Translations under genes and position numbers: made by a program
Source of the DNA: Bacillus sp. Bos-x628
GTDB taxonomy: Bacteria > Bacillota > Bacilli > Bacillales > Bacillaceae
Length of the DNA: 64,000 nt
Direction of reading: 5' to 3'
Assembly (NCBI RefSeq): GCF_040500475.1
Contig: NZ_CP159358.1
Coordinates: 744,001-808,000, forward strand
Notes under the pieces: model-generated
Databases searched by the model: none
What the model saw: the letters and a program-made list of their open reading frames with translations, nothing else
What the model was told of the DNA's origin: nothing
Shown: piece by piece, positions 37,459 through 48,555 of the stretch
How positions within the stretch are numbered: position 1 is the first letter of the stretch
Layout: each line of letters opens with the position of its first letter

Positions 37459-39156
37459 CTATGCGTGACGAATAAATGAAATCAGCTCATCAACTGATAC
37501 TTCATGTGTTTCACCTGATTTTCTAAATTTCACTTCCACAACGCCTTCTTCTGAACGTTTTCCGCAACTAATGCGAATTGGTAATCCAATTAAATCACTG
37601 TCTGCAAATTTAACGCCTGCGCGCTCCGTGCGATCATCGAATAGCACATCAAAGCCTTCCTCTTCTAAGCGCTCGTATAATGTTTCAGCAAGTTCTTTTT
37701 GTGCATCATTTTTCATATTTAACGCCAGCAGATGAAGGTCATAAGGAGCAACTGCTTTTGGCCAAATAATCCCTTTATCATCATGATGCTGTTCGACGAT
37801 GGCAGAAAGTGTTCTGGAAATACCAATACCATAGCAGCCCATCAGCATTGGCTGCGTTCTGCCATTCTCATCAAGAAAAGTCGCATCCATTGACTCAGAA
37901 TAGCGTGTTCCTAGTTTAAAGACTTGTCCTACTTCAATTCCTTTTGCAAATTGAATGATGCCTTCACCATCTGGAGATACATCTCCTTCTTGAATAAAGC
38001 GAAGATCTGCATATTCTTTTATTGCCACATCACGAGCAGGATTTACATTTACATAATGATAATCTGCTTCGTTTGCACCTGCTACTGCATTTGTTATGCC
38101 TTTTACAGCTAAATCAGCATAAATATCAACCTTCGCATCTAGCTGAACAGGTCCAATAAAACCAGGTTCTGTTCCAATAACTTCAAGCACTTCTTCACGT
38201 GAAGCAAGCTCTACAAGCTGTGCGCCAACTACATTCTTCAATTTCACATCATTGACTTCATGATCGCCTCTTGTCAGTACAAGAACATACGCTTCGTCTG
38301 CTTTAAATAATACAGATTTGATACATGCGGAAGGTTCTACTTCTAGGAAAGCAGATACTTCTTGAATCGTCTTCACGTTTGGCGTGTGTACTTTCTTAAG
38401 CTCTTTAAAGTCCGCAGGATTTGCTTCTTCTCCTTTAAATACAGCTTCTGCCATTTCTATATTGGCTGCATATGATGAAGTGTCGGAATAAGCGATCGTA
38501 TCTTCTCCTACTTCTGAAAGCGCCATAAATTCATGTGTGTCTTTTCCTCCCATTGCACCAGAATCTGCAATAACCGGTCTAAAATTAAGACCAACTTTTG
38601 AGAAAATATTGGCGTAAGCTGTAAACATTTTATCGTATGTTTCATCAAGGCTTTCTGATGTTGCATGAAATGAGTAAGCATCCTTCATAATGAATTCACG
38701 TCCACGTAATAAGCCAAAGCGTGGTCTTTGTTCATCGCGGAATTTTGATTGAATTTGGTAAAGTGTCAAAGGTAGCTTCTTATACGATTTCACTTCACTA
38801 CGTACAAGTGATGTGATTACTTCTTCGTGTGTCGGACCGAGTGCAAATTCACGACCATGACGATCTTTCATACGCATGAGTTCTGGACCGTATGTATGCC
38901 ATCTTCCTGACTCTTGCCACATTTCAGCCTGTTGCAGAACTGGCATTAACAGTTCTGCTGCTCCTATCTTTTCCATTTCTTTGCGAACGATAGCTTGAAT
39001 ATGCTGAATCACTTTATGAGCGAGTGGCAAATAATGATAGATTCCGCTTGTATTTTGCCTGATGAATCCAGCTCTTAATAAGAGCTGATGACTTTTCGCC
39101 TCTGCATCTGCTGGCACCTCTCGAAGAGTTGGAATTAAAGTCAGGGATTGTCTCAT
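37459..39156 (-). CDS. proS: Prolyl-tRNA synthetase
   Basis: Class II aminoacyl-tRNA synthetase charging tRNA-Pro, of the bacterial type with an editing insertion. 565 residues: catalytic core halves (about 15-220 and 400-465) with [24 protein letters not shown] split by the INS/YbaK editing domain (about 225-385), then the anticodon-binding domain (about 470-565). ATG 39156 (MRQSLTLIP) is preferred because GAGGTG lies 8 bases before it; ATG 39162 is too close. Confidence 0.97.
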   Translation of the reverse strand: MRQSLTLIPTLREVPADAEAKSHQLLLRAGFIRQNTSGIYHYLPLAHKVIQHIQAIVRKEMEKIGAAELLMPVLQQAEMWQESGRWHTYGPELMRMKDRHGREFALGPTHEEVITSLVRSEVKSYKKLPLTLYQIQSKFRDEQRPRFGLLRGREFIMKDAYSFHATSESLDETYDKMFTAYANIFSKVGLNFRPVIADSGAMGGKDTHEFMALSEVGEDTIAYSDTSSYAANIEMAEAVFKGEEANPADFKELKKVHTPNVKTIQEVSAFLEVEPSACIKSVLFKADEAYVLVLTRGDHEVNDVKLKNVVGAQLVELASREEVLEVIGTEPGFIGPVQLDAKVDIYADLAVKGITNAVAGANEADYHYVNVNPARDVAIKEYADLRFIQEGDVSPDGEGIIQFAKGIEVGQVFKLGTRYSESMDATFLDENGRTQPMLMGCYGIGISRTLSAIVEQHHDDKGIIWPKAVAPYDLHLLALNMKNDAQKELAETLYERLEEEGFDVLFDDRTERAGVKFADSDLIGLPIRISCGKRSEEGVVEVKFRKSGETHEVSVDELISFIRHA

Positions 39157-39193
39157 GTTCATTACACCTCAATTTATTATATAGGACTTCTCA

Positions 39194-39226
39194 TAAAAAC
39201 GCTTGTTTCCCATTAAGAGAAACAAG
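39194..39226 (-). terminator. Intrinsic terminator after rasP
   Basis: An 8-bp stem (39202-39209 with 39219-39226) and a 9-base loop; CGTTTTTATG follows on the minus strand. Confidence 0.65.
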
Positions 39227-39237
39227 AGACGTTGGTT

Positions 39238-40503
39238 TTATAAAAATAATCGCTGGATGTCATTCCACGTGACGACAAGCATTAACAGCATGAGGAAAGC
39301 TACACCAATAAATACAACAAGTGCCTCTTTCTCACGATTCATTGGTTTGCCGCGAATAGCTTCGACGAATAGGAACAATAACCGTCCTCCATCTAATGCC
39401 GGGATTGGTAATAAGTTCACGATCCCTAAGTTGATACTAAGGAAAGCAGCAAACTGCATTAATGTTAATGCTCCTTGTTTGGCAACTTCGCCTGTCATGT
39501 CATATATACCGACAGGACCCGATAGCATATCAAGTGAAAATTGTCCTGTGACAATTTTTTGCAAGTTCGTTAAAATGAGACCAGCAGTGGATACAACAGT
39601 CATTCCTGAAGATGAGATGACTTTCAAGAATCCATTTTCCGTTGGCGGATACGATCCAAAACGGCCAATAGTCTTTCCTTCTGTCTTCACTGCTTCTGGT
39701 ACAACTTGTACAGTACTTTCTTTGCCATTTCGGTCAATGACGACATTTATTTTTTTCTCAGGGTTCTTTTGAACGGTTTGAACGATCTCTGTCCAAGAAT
39801 TCATTTTATCCCCGTTAATCGAAGCAATATGATCGCCCTCCATGAGCCCAGCCTTTGCCGCACGACCATCTTGCGTCAGTTTTCCGAGTACAGGTTCATC
39901 CACCGTCACACCTTGAATAAATCCAAGAGCAACTAAAATCACGTATGCCAAGATAAAGTTCATGATCGGCCCAGCAGCGATGGCTTTAATACGCTGCCAT
40001 ACTGTTTTTGAACCGAATTGACGATTATATGGGGCAATTTGAATTTCTTCACCATCTGCAATATAGAAGCTTGTTTGACTCACATTGTAGCCTGTCAATA
40101 TGTCTTCTTTTCCAGCTTCATACCCTGAGATTCTCATGGCATGATCTAAATCAATTTGCTCAACTTCAATGACTAGAGCATCAGGGTATTTCTCTTTATT
40201 ATTTAAAATGATTTTTTCTACTTCATTTTGCTCATTAAATAAGAGCCCCACTGTATGACCTGGTTTAATTTCAATAACTTCAGGATCCTCTCCAGCCATT
40301 TTGACAAATCCACCGATTGGCAGAAGCCTAATGGTATAAACGGTTTCTTTTCGTTTAAAGGAAAAAATCTTCGGTCCAAAACCAATTGCGAACTCGCGGC
40401 ACAAAATGCCTGCGCGCTGCGCCATAATTAAATGGCCAAGCTCGTGGAAAAAAACGAGCGTTCCAAAAATAATAATAAACGCAATCACTGTATTCACGAA
40501 CAT
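39238..40503 (-). CDS. rasP: Site-2 membrane protease RasP (RseP)
   Basis: Intramembrane zinc protease that cuts anti-sigma factors (RsiW), FtsL and remnant signal peptides. 421 residues. The first helix has HELGH (residues 20-24), a PDZ domain spans about 205-285, and a later helix has NLLPIPALDGGRL with the third zinc ligand. At least four membrane helices are present. ATG 40503 is used, as in B. subtilis; the GTG two codons later (40497) has better spacing to AAGGTGG. It begins 6 bases after the dxr stop. Confidence 0.96.
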   Translation of the reverse strand: MFVNTVIAFIIIFGTLVFFHELGHLIMAQRAGILCREFAIGFGPKIFSFKRKETVYTIRLLPIGGFVKMAGEDPEVIEIKPGHTVGLLFNEQNEVEKIILNNKEKYPDALVIEVEQIDLDHAMRISGYEAGKEDILTGYNVSQTSFYIADGEEIQIAPYNRQFGSKTVWQRIKAIAAGPIMNFILAYVILVALGFIQGVTVDEPVLGKLTQDGRAAKAGLMEGDHIASINGDKMNSWTEIVQTVQKNPEKKINVVIDRNGKESTVQVVPEAVKTEGKTIGRFGSYPPTENGFLKVISSSGMTVVSTAGLILTNLQKIVTGQFSLDMLSGPVGIYDMTGEVAKQGALTLMQFAAFLSINLGIVNLLPIPALDGGRLLFLFVEAIRGKPMNREKEALVVFIGVAFLMLLMLVVTWNDIQRLFL

Positions 40504-40509
40504 ACCACC

Positions 40510-41661
40510 TTATGTGAGGATTGATTGAACAAAGTCTCGTGTATCTTTGTCCACTTCATGGATTTCTTGCAAACTAGGCTTTGAAATCACATGGTGTCTG
40601 ATCAGTGCCTTTTCAATCAGTTCTTCTATTTGCAAGAACGTGACATTGCCTTTTAAAAACGCATCAACTGCGACTTCATTTGCCGCATTCAGCACGGCAG
40701 GCATTGTCCCCCCTATTTTACCTGATTCATAAGCAAAATGTAAGCAACGATACCTGTCAAAATCCGCTTTTTGGAAATTTAATTGTCCAATCTCCCAAAG
40801 GTTCAATGATTTGGCTTCCTTTAATGGCGCTCTGTCAGGGTATGTGAGCGCATATTGAATGGGAACTCTCATATCAGGTGTGCCTAACTGAGCCATCACG
40901 CTTTTATCATGAAATTCAACCATGGAATGAATAATGCTCTCTTTATGTAACAGCACATCTATTCGATCATACGGTATATCAAACAACCAATGTGCCTCTA
41001 TGACTTCAAGCCCCTTATTCATCATTGTAGCTGAATCAATTGTAATTTTTGCTCCCATTGACCAGTTCGGGTGATTCAGTGCCTCTTCAACAGTAACGCC
41101 TTCAAGTTCAGTTCGCTTTTTATCTCGGAAGCTACCACCTGATGCCGTCACGATTAGACGCTCTATGTTTTTGGCTTGTTCACCTTGAAGGCATTGAAAA
41201 ATAGCGGAGTGTTCACTGTCGACAGGAAGTAAAGGCACATCATATTTGTTTGCGTACTCTTTCACTATATGACCAGCTGTTACGAGAGTTTCCTTATTTG
41301 CGAGTGCAATCGTCTTTTTTTGTTCCATTGCCTTCAACGTTGGGACAAGCCCGACACTTCCTACAAGTGCATTGACAACGACGTCGACTGAATCATAGGT
41401 TGCCGCCAACGTGTTGGCTTCATCACCTATGGCCATCTTGACCTTATATGAAAATGAATGCTCTTTTAGCGTGTGATATGTATCCTCGTCTATACATCCG
41501 ACGAATTCAGGCTGAAAGTGTTCAATGATTGGAATGGCCTTGTCTACATTTCTGCCAAACGTCATCGCTTTCAGATGAAATTCGTTCGGATGCTGCTTGA
41601 TCACATCTAATGTTTGTTCTCCAATTGATCCTGTTGCGCCTAATAGCGAAATATATTTCAA
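40510..41661 (-). CDS. dxr: 1-deoxy-D-xylulose-5-phosphate reductoisomerase
   Basis: Second step of the non-mevalonate (MEP) isoprenoid pathway, making 2-C-methyl-D-erythritol 4-phosphate with NADPH. 383 residues. The NADPH motif [14 protein letters not shown] lies at residues 8-21. Substrate and metal residues lie in DSEHSAIFQ and the [18 protein letters not shown] region. The start is TTG at 41661 with AAGGAG 7 bases upstream. Its product feeds undecaprenyl phosphate through uppS nearby. Confidence 0.97.
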   Translation of the reverse strand: MKYISLLGATGSIGEQTLDVIKQHPNEFHLKAMTFGRNVDKAIPIIEHFQPEFVGCIDEDTYHTLKEHSFSYKVKMAIGDEANTLAATYDSVDVVVNALVGSVGLVPTLKAMEQKKTIALANKETLVTAGHIVKEYANKYDVPLLPVDSEHSAIFQCLQGEQAKNIERLIVTASGGSFRDKKRTELEGVTVEEALNHPNWSMGAKITIDSATMMNKGLEVIEAHWLFDIPYDRIDVLLHKESIIHSMVEFHDKSVMAQLGTPDMRVPIQYALTYPDRAPLKEAKSLNLWEIGQLNFQKADFDRYRCLHFAYESGKIGGTMPAVLNAANEVAVDAFLKGNVTFLQIEELIEKALIRHHVISKPSLQEIHEVDKDTRDFVQSILT

Positions 41662-41700
41662 ATTGCCACTCCTTTTCTCGTTCAGTTTGTTTCTATTCGG

Positions 41701-42495
41701 TTAGCCGGCAAAAGTGACCAGCAATAAATATAAAAACGGCAGAACGAATAAAAAGCTGTCAAACCTGTCCAAAATCCCGCCATGTCCTGGGAGTATGTGC
41801 CCTGAATCCTTTACATCATAATGACGCTTTAAAGCAGATTCCACAAGGTCGCCAAGCTGTCCAAAAATGCTGAGCAAAAGGGTAATAAACATAACTAGCA
41901 CATATGATGGCAAAAACCCTGTAATCGCCTGAAACACAAGTGATAACACGACCGCTGTGACGATTCCGCCAATAAATCCTTCTACTGTTTTGTTAGGGCT
42001 AATCTCCGGCCAAAGTTTTCGTTTCCCCAGTGACTTCCCAATGAAATAGGCTCCTGAGTCGGTGGACCAAATAATCACCGCTGCGAAGAAAATCGCACTC
42101 ATGCCGTATAAACCTCTGATTTGAATAAAATAATAAAAGCTGACGCCAATATATAGTGTGGCTAATACAACAAAAGCAACCTCATCGAATGTGAAAGAGT
42201 TCTTGCTCAGTACTGTATACGTTAAAAGAATTAAGATTGCAAATAAAGCAATCTGCATTTTCGATGCGTCCACGTTTGTAAAGAAGCTATTCTCTCCGCC
42301 CATTAAAAGCCAAAGCAATACTAAGCTGACGACACCAGGAAAGCTGAAAATAGAAATCTTTTTCATTCTCAAAAGCTCAAAGAGAGCGACACTTCCCATT
42401 AAATAAATCAGTAGGGTAAATGGCATTTGTCCATAAATCACAGCTAATAAAAATAGCGCCGCTGCCAAAACACCCGTCAAAATTCTTTGTTTCAT
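41701..42495 (-). CDS. cdsA: Phosphatidate cytidylyltransferase
   Basis: Integral membrane enzyme forming CDP-diacylglycerol, the precursor of phosphatidylglycerol and phosphatidylethanolamine. 264 residues with about eight hydrophobic helices. The C-terminal family signature is complete (SALKRHYDVKDSG, then LPGHGGILDRFD). The ATG at 42495 has GAGGGTGG 5 bases upstream. It starts 12 bases after uppS, so the two are probably co-transcribed. Confidence 0.96.
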   Translation of the reverse strand: MKQRILTGVLAAALFLLAVIYGQMPFTLLIYLMGSVALFELLRMKKISIFSFPGVVSLVLLWLLMGGENSFFTNVDASKMQIALFAILILLTYTVLSKNSFTFDEVAFVVLATLYIGVSFYYFIQIRGLYGMSAIFFAAVIIWSTDSGAYFIGKSLGKRKLWPEISPNKTVEGFIGGIVTAVVLSLVFQAITGFLPSYVLVMFITLLLSIFGQLGDLVESALKRHYDVKDSGHILPGHGGILDRFDSFLFVLPFLYLLLVTFAG

Positions 42496-42507
42496 CTGCA
42501 CCACCCT

Positions 42508-43290
42508 CTAAATTCCACCGAACCTCCGGCCACGGCGCTGGTATTCTCCGATAGCGCCTATGAGATGCTCATCAGAAAAGTCAGGCCAAAGCACATCCGT
42601 AAAGACAAACTCGCTGTACGCAATTTGCCAAAGCATAAAGTTGCTTAATCTAATTTCTCCACTTGTGCGAATAAGCAAATCCGGATCTTGAAGAGATTCT
42701 GTCATTAAATAAGCTGAAAACATTTCTTCTGTGATGTCCTCTGCTCTAAGCTTACCTTCTTTGACTTTTTCAGAAATTTGTCTGCATGCTGTGACGATTT
42801 CTGTACGTCCTCCGTAATTGAGCGCAAAGTTCAGTACGAGTCCTTTATTATTTGCCGTACTTTTTACTGCGTTCTCTACCGCTTTTTTTGTATGCGGCGG
42901 GAGACCGTCTGGATCACCTGTTAAACGCACACGGACATTTTCCTCAATGAGTTCAGGCAGGTAGATGTTCAAAAATTCTTCGGGTAGCTTCATTAAAAAG
43001 TCTACTTCTAGTTTTGGTCGTTTCCAATTTTCTGTAGAGAAAGCATACAAAGTCAACACTTTGACATTCAGCTCATTTGCAAGCTTTGTCATGCGCTTGA
43101 CGACTTTCATCCCTTCATGATGTCCTGCTACCCGAGGAAGTGCACGTTTTTTAGCCCATCTTCCATTCCCATCCATGATAATAGCGATATGTTCAGGAAT
43201 TTCTCCATTTAATATGTCTTCTTTTGTCAAGCTTTCTAAGTTGGAAGTAGCTGTTTGCTGATTCTTCCAATTTTTGAGTATATTGAGCAT
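42508..43290 (-). CDS. uppS: Undecaprenyl pyrophosphate synthase
   Basis: Cis-prenyltransferase that makes the C55 lipid carrier for wall polymers. 260 residues. The catalytic Asp40 lies in IIMDGNGRWAK, and the C-terminal signature reads DPDLLIRTSGEIRLSNFMLWQ. GGAGGA lies 5 bases before the ATG. It is the first gene after the frr terminator and leads into cdsA-dxr-rasP. Confidence 0.97.
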   Translation of the reverse strand: MLNILKNWKNQQTATSNLESLTKEDILNGEIPEHIAIIMDGNGRWAKKRALPRVAGHHEGMKVVKRMTKLANELNVKVLTLYAFSTENWKRPKLEVDFLMKLPEEFLNIYLPELIEENVRVRLTGDPDGLPPHTKKAVENAVKSTANNKGLVLNFALNYGGRTEIVTACRQISEKVKEGKLRAEDITEEMFSAYLMTESLQDPDLLIRTSGEIRLSNFMLWQIAYSEFVFTDVLWPDFSDEHLIGAIGEYQRRGRRFGGI

Positions 43291-43353
43291 GAGATTCCTC
43301 CATCACCCAAAAAGGTTGCGTTCCCGCTAATAATATAGTCATCAACAGTATTA

Positions 43354-43390
43354 ACAAAAAAACCCCCTGTAAACATGAAGAGGGTCTTTT
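43354..43390 (-). terminator. Intrinsic terminator after frr
   Basis: ACCCTCT pairs with AGGGGGT on the minus strand (43379-43385 with 43362-43368, one G-U), followed by TTTTTTG. Confidence 0.75.
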
Positions 43391-43419
43391 CACTATTATC
43401 TATTGTACATAGTTTTTTC

Positions 43420-43977
43420 TTAAACTTCCATGATTTCTTTTTCTTTGTCTTTCGTCACGTCGTCAATTTTAGCCACATATTCATCTGTCAATTTTTGTAC
43501 ATCCTCTGTAGATGACCTTAATTCATCTTCTGTGATCTCACCGTTTTTCTCAAGCTTTTTCAAGTCATCGTTTGCATCACGACGAATATTGCGAACAGCT
43601 ACTTTTGCTTCTTCTGAGTATTTTTTCACAACTTTCACAAGCTCTTTACGTCTTTCTTCAGTTAACGCAGGAATGGCAATACGGATCACATTCCCATCAC
43701 TTGTTGGCGTAATCCCAAGATCAGACTTTTGGATCGCTTTTTCAATATCACCGATCGCTGTTTTATCGTAAGGTGTGACAATCAGCATACGTGCTTCTGG
43801 CACTGTAATAGATGCGATTTGATTAAGCGGTGTTTGTGCACCGTAATATTCAACTGTGACTTTATCTAATAATGAAGCATTTGCTCTCCCAGCTCGAACT
43901 GTTGCTAGTTCACGCCCGAATGCTGTAACTGCTTTTTCCATTTTCTCTTTCGCTTGGCTTAACACTTCTTTTGACAC
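43420..43977 (-). CDS. frr: Ribosome recycling factor
   Basis: Splits the post-termination ribosome together with EF-G. 185 residues, the usual length, a tRNA-like two-domain protein with the conserved [16 protein letters not shown] and [17 protein letters not shown] helices. The start is GTG at 43977 with GAGGGGGA upstream. It begins one base after the pyrH stop. Confidence 0.98.
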   Translation of the reverse strand: MSKEVLSQAKEKMEKAVTAFGRELATVRAGRANASLLDKVTVEYYGAQTPLNQIASITVPEARMLIVTPYDKTAIGDIEKAIQKSDLGITPTSDGNVIRIAIPALTEERRKELVKVVKKYSEEAKVAVRNIRRDANDDLKKLEKNGEITEDELRSSTEDVQKLTDEYVAKIDDVTKDKEKEIMEV

Positions 43978-43978
43978 G

Positions 43979-44701
43979 TTATTTCCCCCTCACGATCGTT
44001 CCGATTGATTCACCATTTACGGCACGTTTAATATTTCCTTCTTCCATAATTGAGAACACGATTAATGGAATGTCATTATCCATACATAATGAGGACGCAG
44101 TAGAATCCATTACAGCAAGCCCTTCTTTTAACACATCAAGATATGATAGCTTATCATATTTTACTGCATCCGCATCTGTACGAGGATCAGCACTGTAAAC
44201 ACCGTCTACATTATTCTTCGCCATTAAAATGACATCTGCTTCAATTTCTGCTGCACGTAGAGCTGCTGTTGTATCTGTAGAGAAATATGGGTTCCCAGTA
44301 CCGGCAGCAAAAATGACGACACGTTTCTTCTCGAGGTGACGGATCGCTTTTCTTCTTATGTACGGTTCTGCAACCTGTCTCATTTCGATAGAGGTTTGTA
44401 CTCTAGACTGAATACCAAGTGTCTCTAAACTATCCTGTAATGCTAGTGAATTCATTACTGTTGCAAGCATCCCCATATAGTCTGCAGTTGCTCGGTCCAT
44501 TCCTAGGTCACTGCCTGTCTTTCCGCGCCAAAGATTCCCTCCGCCTACGACTACTGCAACTTCAACATCAAGTTCTGCAATTTCTTTCACTTGCTTTGCA
44601 ATTGATTGAATGACAGTCGGGTTAATTCCATTTCCAGCTTCACCTGCTAGTGCTTCGCCACTTAGCTTCAGTACAATACGTTTATATTTCGGTTTGCTCA
44701 T
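43979..44701 (-). CDS. pyrH: UMP kinase
   Basis: Phosphorylates UMP to UDP; hexameric, of the amino-acid kinase fold. 240 residues, with [15 protein letters not shown] near the N-terminus and [17 protein letters not shown] for nucleotide binding. The ATG at 44701 has GGAGGT 5 bases upstream; the longer in-frame start at 44767 overlaps the tsf terminator region and has no such site. The rpsB-tsf-pyrH-frr order is conserved. Confidence 0.97.
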   Translation of the reverse strand: MSKPKYKRIVLKLSGEALAGEAGNGINPTVIQSIAKQVKEIAELDVEVAVVVGGGNLWRGKTGSDLGMDRATADYMGMLATVMNSLALQDSLETLGIQSRVQTSIEMRQVAEPYIRRKAIRHLEKKRVVIFAAGTGNPYFSTDTTAALRAAEIEADVILMAKNNVDGVYSADPRTDADAVKYDKLSYLDVLKEGLAVMDSTASSLCMDNDIPLIVFSIMEEGNIKRAVNGESIGTIVRGK

Positions 44702-44774
44702 GATAACCTCCAAGTGTAAACTATGCCGTCTCTTATTATGCGTAAGAAATGGTCTTTTGTAAATCAATATCCTC

Positions 44775-44806
44775 TAAAAAATAGGGAACACAGTATTTGT
44801 GCTCCC
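44775..44806 (-). terminator. Intrinsic terminator after tsf
   Basis: A 9-bp stem (44784-44792 with 44798-44806, one G-U on the minus strand), a 5-base loop and TATTTTTTA after it. Read-through may serve pyrH-frr. Confidence 0.85.
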
Positions 44807-44835
44807 TCAAAAAGCCCCAGAGAGCTTTTCAAACA

Positions 44836-45717
44836 TTATTTTTTCACTTGGCTCATTACTTCTTCAGCAAAGTTGTCTTGACGCTTCTCAATCCCTTCGC
44901 CCACTTCATAGCGAACATAAGTTTGAACAGTTGCGTTTTTCGCACCTACCACTTGTTTCACTTTTTCATCTGGGTTTTTAACGAAAGGTTGGTCAAGTAA
45001 GCAAATTTCTTCGAAGAATTTGTTTAGACGACCTTCAACCATTTTAGCAACGATATTCTCAGGCTTTCCTTCTTGAAGCGCTTGCTGCGTTAATAATTCA
45101 CGCTCACGGTTTGCTTCTTCTTCAGACACTTGGTCACGAGAAATATATTTTGGATTGATAGCAGCAACGTGCATTGCTACGTCTTTTGCAAGCTCTTCAT
45201 CAGTTGTTCCGTTAAGGACTGCTAATACACCGATACGACCGCCCATGTGTAGGTAAGAACCGAATACAGCGTTATCTTCTTTTGTGACAACAGAGAAACG
45301 ACGTAGTGTAATTTTCTCTCCGATCTTTGCAATTGCAGATGTGATATGCTCTTCAACTGTTGAACCGTTCTCCATTTTAGAAGCATGAGCTTCTTCAATT
45401 GTAGCAGGTTTTGCAGCAAGTAAATGATCAGCAAGTTCATGAAGAAGTGTTTGGAACCCTTCGTTTTTCGCAACAAAGTCAGTTTCAGAGTTAACTTCTA
45501 GGATCACTCCTGTATTGCCATCTGTTTTGATTAAAGTTAATCCTTCTGCAGCAATGCGGTCTGCTTTTTTCGCAGCTTTTGCGATGCCTTTTTCTCTTAG
45601 AAGGTCGATTGCTTTTTCGATGTCACCATCAGTTTCTGTTAACGCTTTTTTGCAGTCCATCATACCTGCACCAGTTTTTTGGCGCAATTCTTTTACTAAT
45701 TGAGCAGTAATTGCCAT
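44836..45717 (-). CDS. tsf: Elongation factor Ts
   Basis: Guanine-nucleotide exchange factor for EF-Tu. 293 residues. The N-terminal UBA-like domain ([20 protein letters not shown]) and the [11 protein letters not shown] block that touches EF-Tu are present. AGGAGGA precedes the ATG. A terminator-like hairpin lies between it and rpsB. Confidence 0.98.
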   Translation of the reverse strand: MAITAQLVKELRQKTGAGMMDCKKALTETDGDIEKAIDLLREKGIAKAAKKADRIAAEGLTLIKTDGNTGVILEVNSETDFVAKNEGFQTLLHELADHLLAAKPATIEEAHASKMENGSTVEEHITSAIAKIGEKITLRRFSVVTKEDNAVFGSYLHMGGRIGVLAVLNGTTDEELAKDVAMHVAAINPKYISRDQVSEEEANRERELLTQQALQEGKPENIVAKMVEGRLNKFFEEICLLDQPFVKNPDEKVKQVVGAKNATVQTYVRYEVGEGIEKRQDNFAEEVMSQVKK

Positions 45718-45759
45718 TTTACATTTCCTCCTTCTATGTCATAACACGGATTACTAGGT

Positions 45760-45801
45760 GAAAAAAAGGTGATAAAAGGCATTTCCCTCTTATCACCTTT
45801 T
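45760..45801 (-). terminator. Terminator-like hairpin between rpsB and tsf
   Basis: A 12-bp perfect stem (45764-45775 with 45790-45801), extendable by AGG/CCT inside the loop, and a T-run on the minus strand. It may set the S2 to EF-Ts ratio by partial termination. Confidence 0.85.
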
Positions 45802-45808
45802 GAATAGG

Positions 45809-46655
<847 letters not shown>

Positions 46656-46661
46656 AGAAAT

Positions 46662-46690
46662 AATATAACACATGATGAACTGACAATCAA
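46662..46690 (-). promoter_or_regulatory. SigA promoter of rpsB
   Basis: The minus strand has TTGATT (46690-46685) and TATATT (46667-46662) separated by 17 bases. It lies directly behind the swrB stop with no terminator between. Confidence 0.65.
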
Positions 46691-46697
46691 CAATCCT

Positions 46698-47237
46698 TTA
46701 CAGCTTTCCGCTAAATTTTAATAAAAGCTCGATTTCTGTCTTACCAGTCTTCAATTGTTTTGCTATTTCTTCTATTGTTATCCCGCGATCATATAGTGCT
46801 TTCACTTGATCTTGAAATGCTTCTTCTTTTTCATCAACAGAAGATGTGGTGCTTGCTGCTTCTTTACCTAGAACGGGTTCATTTACCTTCTCTTCCTGCA
46901 CCTCTACTACGTCTAAGAGAGCCGATAGGTGCTCTGGAACTGGATCTTCACTTTCTTTCAATTGCTGGGATTCAGTTTGTGGTTGTGGTTGCTTTGGTGT
47001 CTGAAGATCCGTTTTCAGCTCTTCAGCAAAAGAATCAGGGGAAGAGGCCGCAACTTTTGATAGTTTGTCGTTTTCTTCTTTGACTTCCATCAAGAAAGCA
47101 GCCAGGGTGTTTTCCGTTTCTTCTAAAATCTCTCGTTGCTTTTGTTCAGTCGCCTTAAGCGAATTCATTCTAGTATATAAAATGATAACAAAATAAATAA
47201 GTGCAGCATGGAGCATAAAGCTAATCAGCCATAACAT
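46698..47237 (-). CDS. swrB: Swarming protein SwrB
   Basis: Last gene of the fla/che operon, needed for swarming in B. subtilis, where it promotes assembly of the export gate and basal body (FliM/FliG/FliF, FliP). 179 residues. One N-terminal membrane helix (about 3-21) is followed by a coiled-coil-prone stretch (about 25-65), a Gln/Glu/Pro-rich linker and a C-terminal helix-turn-helix-like region (ALYDRGITIEEIAKQLKTGKTEIELLLK). It lies 22 bases behind sigD. The upstream ribosome site is weak. Confidence 0.9.
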   Translation of the reverse strand: MLWLISFMLHAALIYFVIILYTRMNSLKATEQKQREILEETENTLAAFLMEVKEENDKLSKVAASSPDSFAEELKTDLQTPKQPQPQTESQQLKESEDPVPEHLSALLDVVEVQEEKVNEPVLGKEAASTTSSVDEKEEAFQDQVKALYDRGITIEEIAKQLKTGKTEIELLLKFSGKL

Positions 47238-47259
47238 ATTTTTTCACTCACTAACTCTT

Positions 47260-48027
47260 TTAGGATTGAATGGCTTTATCAAGCAAATGTTTAAGCTTGA
47301 ACAATGCCTTTGAATGAATTTGTGAAATGCGGGAGGTTGATAAGTTGAGCACTTGACCAATTTCCGTTAATGTCAATTCCTCTTTATAGAAAAGGCTAAT
47401 CACAAGCTTTTCCTTTTCCGAAAGCTCTGTTATTTTTTCCGAAAGCTGTTCAATTAACTCATCTTTCAGCATTTTCTCTTCAGGTGTCACAGACTTCTCG
47501 TCACGGATCATGACTTGGATGTTTTCCCCGTCTTCTTGATCGTGCAATTTTTCATCAATAGAGAGTAAATTTGCAAAGAAGCCCTCATTCATCGTTGTGA
47601 AAACATCCTGCTCACTTATGCCCAGTTCCTCAGCAACCTCAGTTGGCGTCACATTACGCAAGTAACGCTGTTCAAGCTTTTCGATAGCCGCTTCTACTTT
47701 TTTGGTTTTTTCTCTTGATGTACGAGGTAGCCAGTCCTCTTTACGAAGACCGTCGATGATCGCCCCGCGGATTCTGAAGGATGCATATGTATCAAACTTC
47801 AGATCTCTACCAGGGTCAAATTTTTCAAGAGCATCATATAAACCGAGCATCCCTAGACTCATCAAGTCTTCTTTATGCACTGACTTTGGAAGACCTATGG
47901 AAATTCTTCCAACATGATATGTGACAAGCGGCATATAGCGGCGTATAAGATCATCTCCAGCAGCCGGATCCTTCCACTCTTTCCACCTAGCCCATAGCGC
48001 CTGATCTTCGTAATTTAAGGATTGCAT
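47260..48027 (-). CDS. sigD: RNA polymerase sigma-D factor (motility/FliA type)
   Basis: Directs transcription of flagellin, autolysin and chemotaxis genes. 255 residues. Region 2 (LGMLGLYDALEKFDP and FDTYASFRIRGAIIDGLR), region 3 (about 110-150) and region 4 (LTLTEIGQVLNLSTSRISQIHSKAL) are all complete. GGGGGA precedes the ATG. Its location near the end of the long fla/che operon is known in B. subtilis to affect the on/off motility decision. Confidence 0.97.
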   Translation of the reverse strand: MQSLNYEDQALWARWKEWKDPAAGDDLIRRYMPLVTYHVGRISIGLPKSVHKEDLMSLGMLGLYDALEKFDPGRDLKFDTYASFRIRGAIIDGLRKEDWLPRTSREKTKKVEAAIEKLEQRYLRNVTPTEVAEELGISEQDVFTTMNEGFFANLLSIDEKLHDQEDGENIQVMIRDEKSVTPEEKMLKDELIEQLSEKITELSEKEKLVISLFYKEELTLTEIGQVLNLSTSRISQIHSKALFKLKHLLDKAIQS

Positions 48028-48051
48028 CTTTCTCCCCCTATACTTCCTTAG

Positions 48052-48555
48052 TTATATCTTCTGAATGCCTTTCTTTACAGTGCGGATTTCTAATTCAGTT
48101 GTCAGCGGATCGAATTCAATCGTACGACCGCTGTTCCCGCCCGTATCCTCACTGATGATCGGGATATGATAAAGAGACAGATGTTTTTTAACGGCTGATA
48201 CATTTCTAGGTCCAATTCTCATCAGATCATTGGTCGATTTAAATTTAAACATCTCAGCGCCTCCTGCCAATTTCGCCTTTAGCGCATGTTTGCGTGCTCC
48301 TTCTTTTAAGAGCAAGTCCACTGTATGCTTAACACCTGTATCAGCATACTTGGCCAAATTATCGACCTTTCCTTTTGCAAGCGATGAATCTGGAAGCATG
48401 ATGTGAACAAGACCAGCTAGTTTTTTCTCTTGATCAAACAGTACAAGTCCCACGCAAGAACCAAGACCAGATGTACGAATTCGATCTGGTGTTTTCACAA
48501 GTTGAACATCCGCAATACCAACCTTTACAACTGCCGGAGTTTGCACGTTCATCAT
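48052..48555 (-). CDS. cheD: Chemoreceptor glutamine deamidase CheD
   Basis: Deamidates receptor glutamines and stimulates CheC phosphatase. 167 residues. The catalytic Cys34 lies in GLGSCVGLVL and His51 in LVHIMLPDS (numbered from the first of two tandem ATGs). The first ATG overlaps the cheC stop by four bases. Confidence 0.95.
   Translation of the reverse strand: MMNVQTPAVVKVGIADVQLVKTPDRIRTSGLGSCVGLVLFDQEKKLAGLVHIMLPDSSLAKGKVDNLAKYADTGVKHTVDLLLKEGARKHALKAKLAGGAEMFKFKSTNDLMRIGPRNVSAVKKHLSLYHIPIISEDTGGNSGRTIEFDPLTTELEIRTVKKGIQKI

Noticed and set aside
39203..39772. 189-codon plus-strand frame opposite rasP
   Set aside because: Antisense shadow of a conserved membrane protease gene; no independent promoter or protein family.
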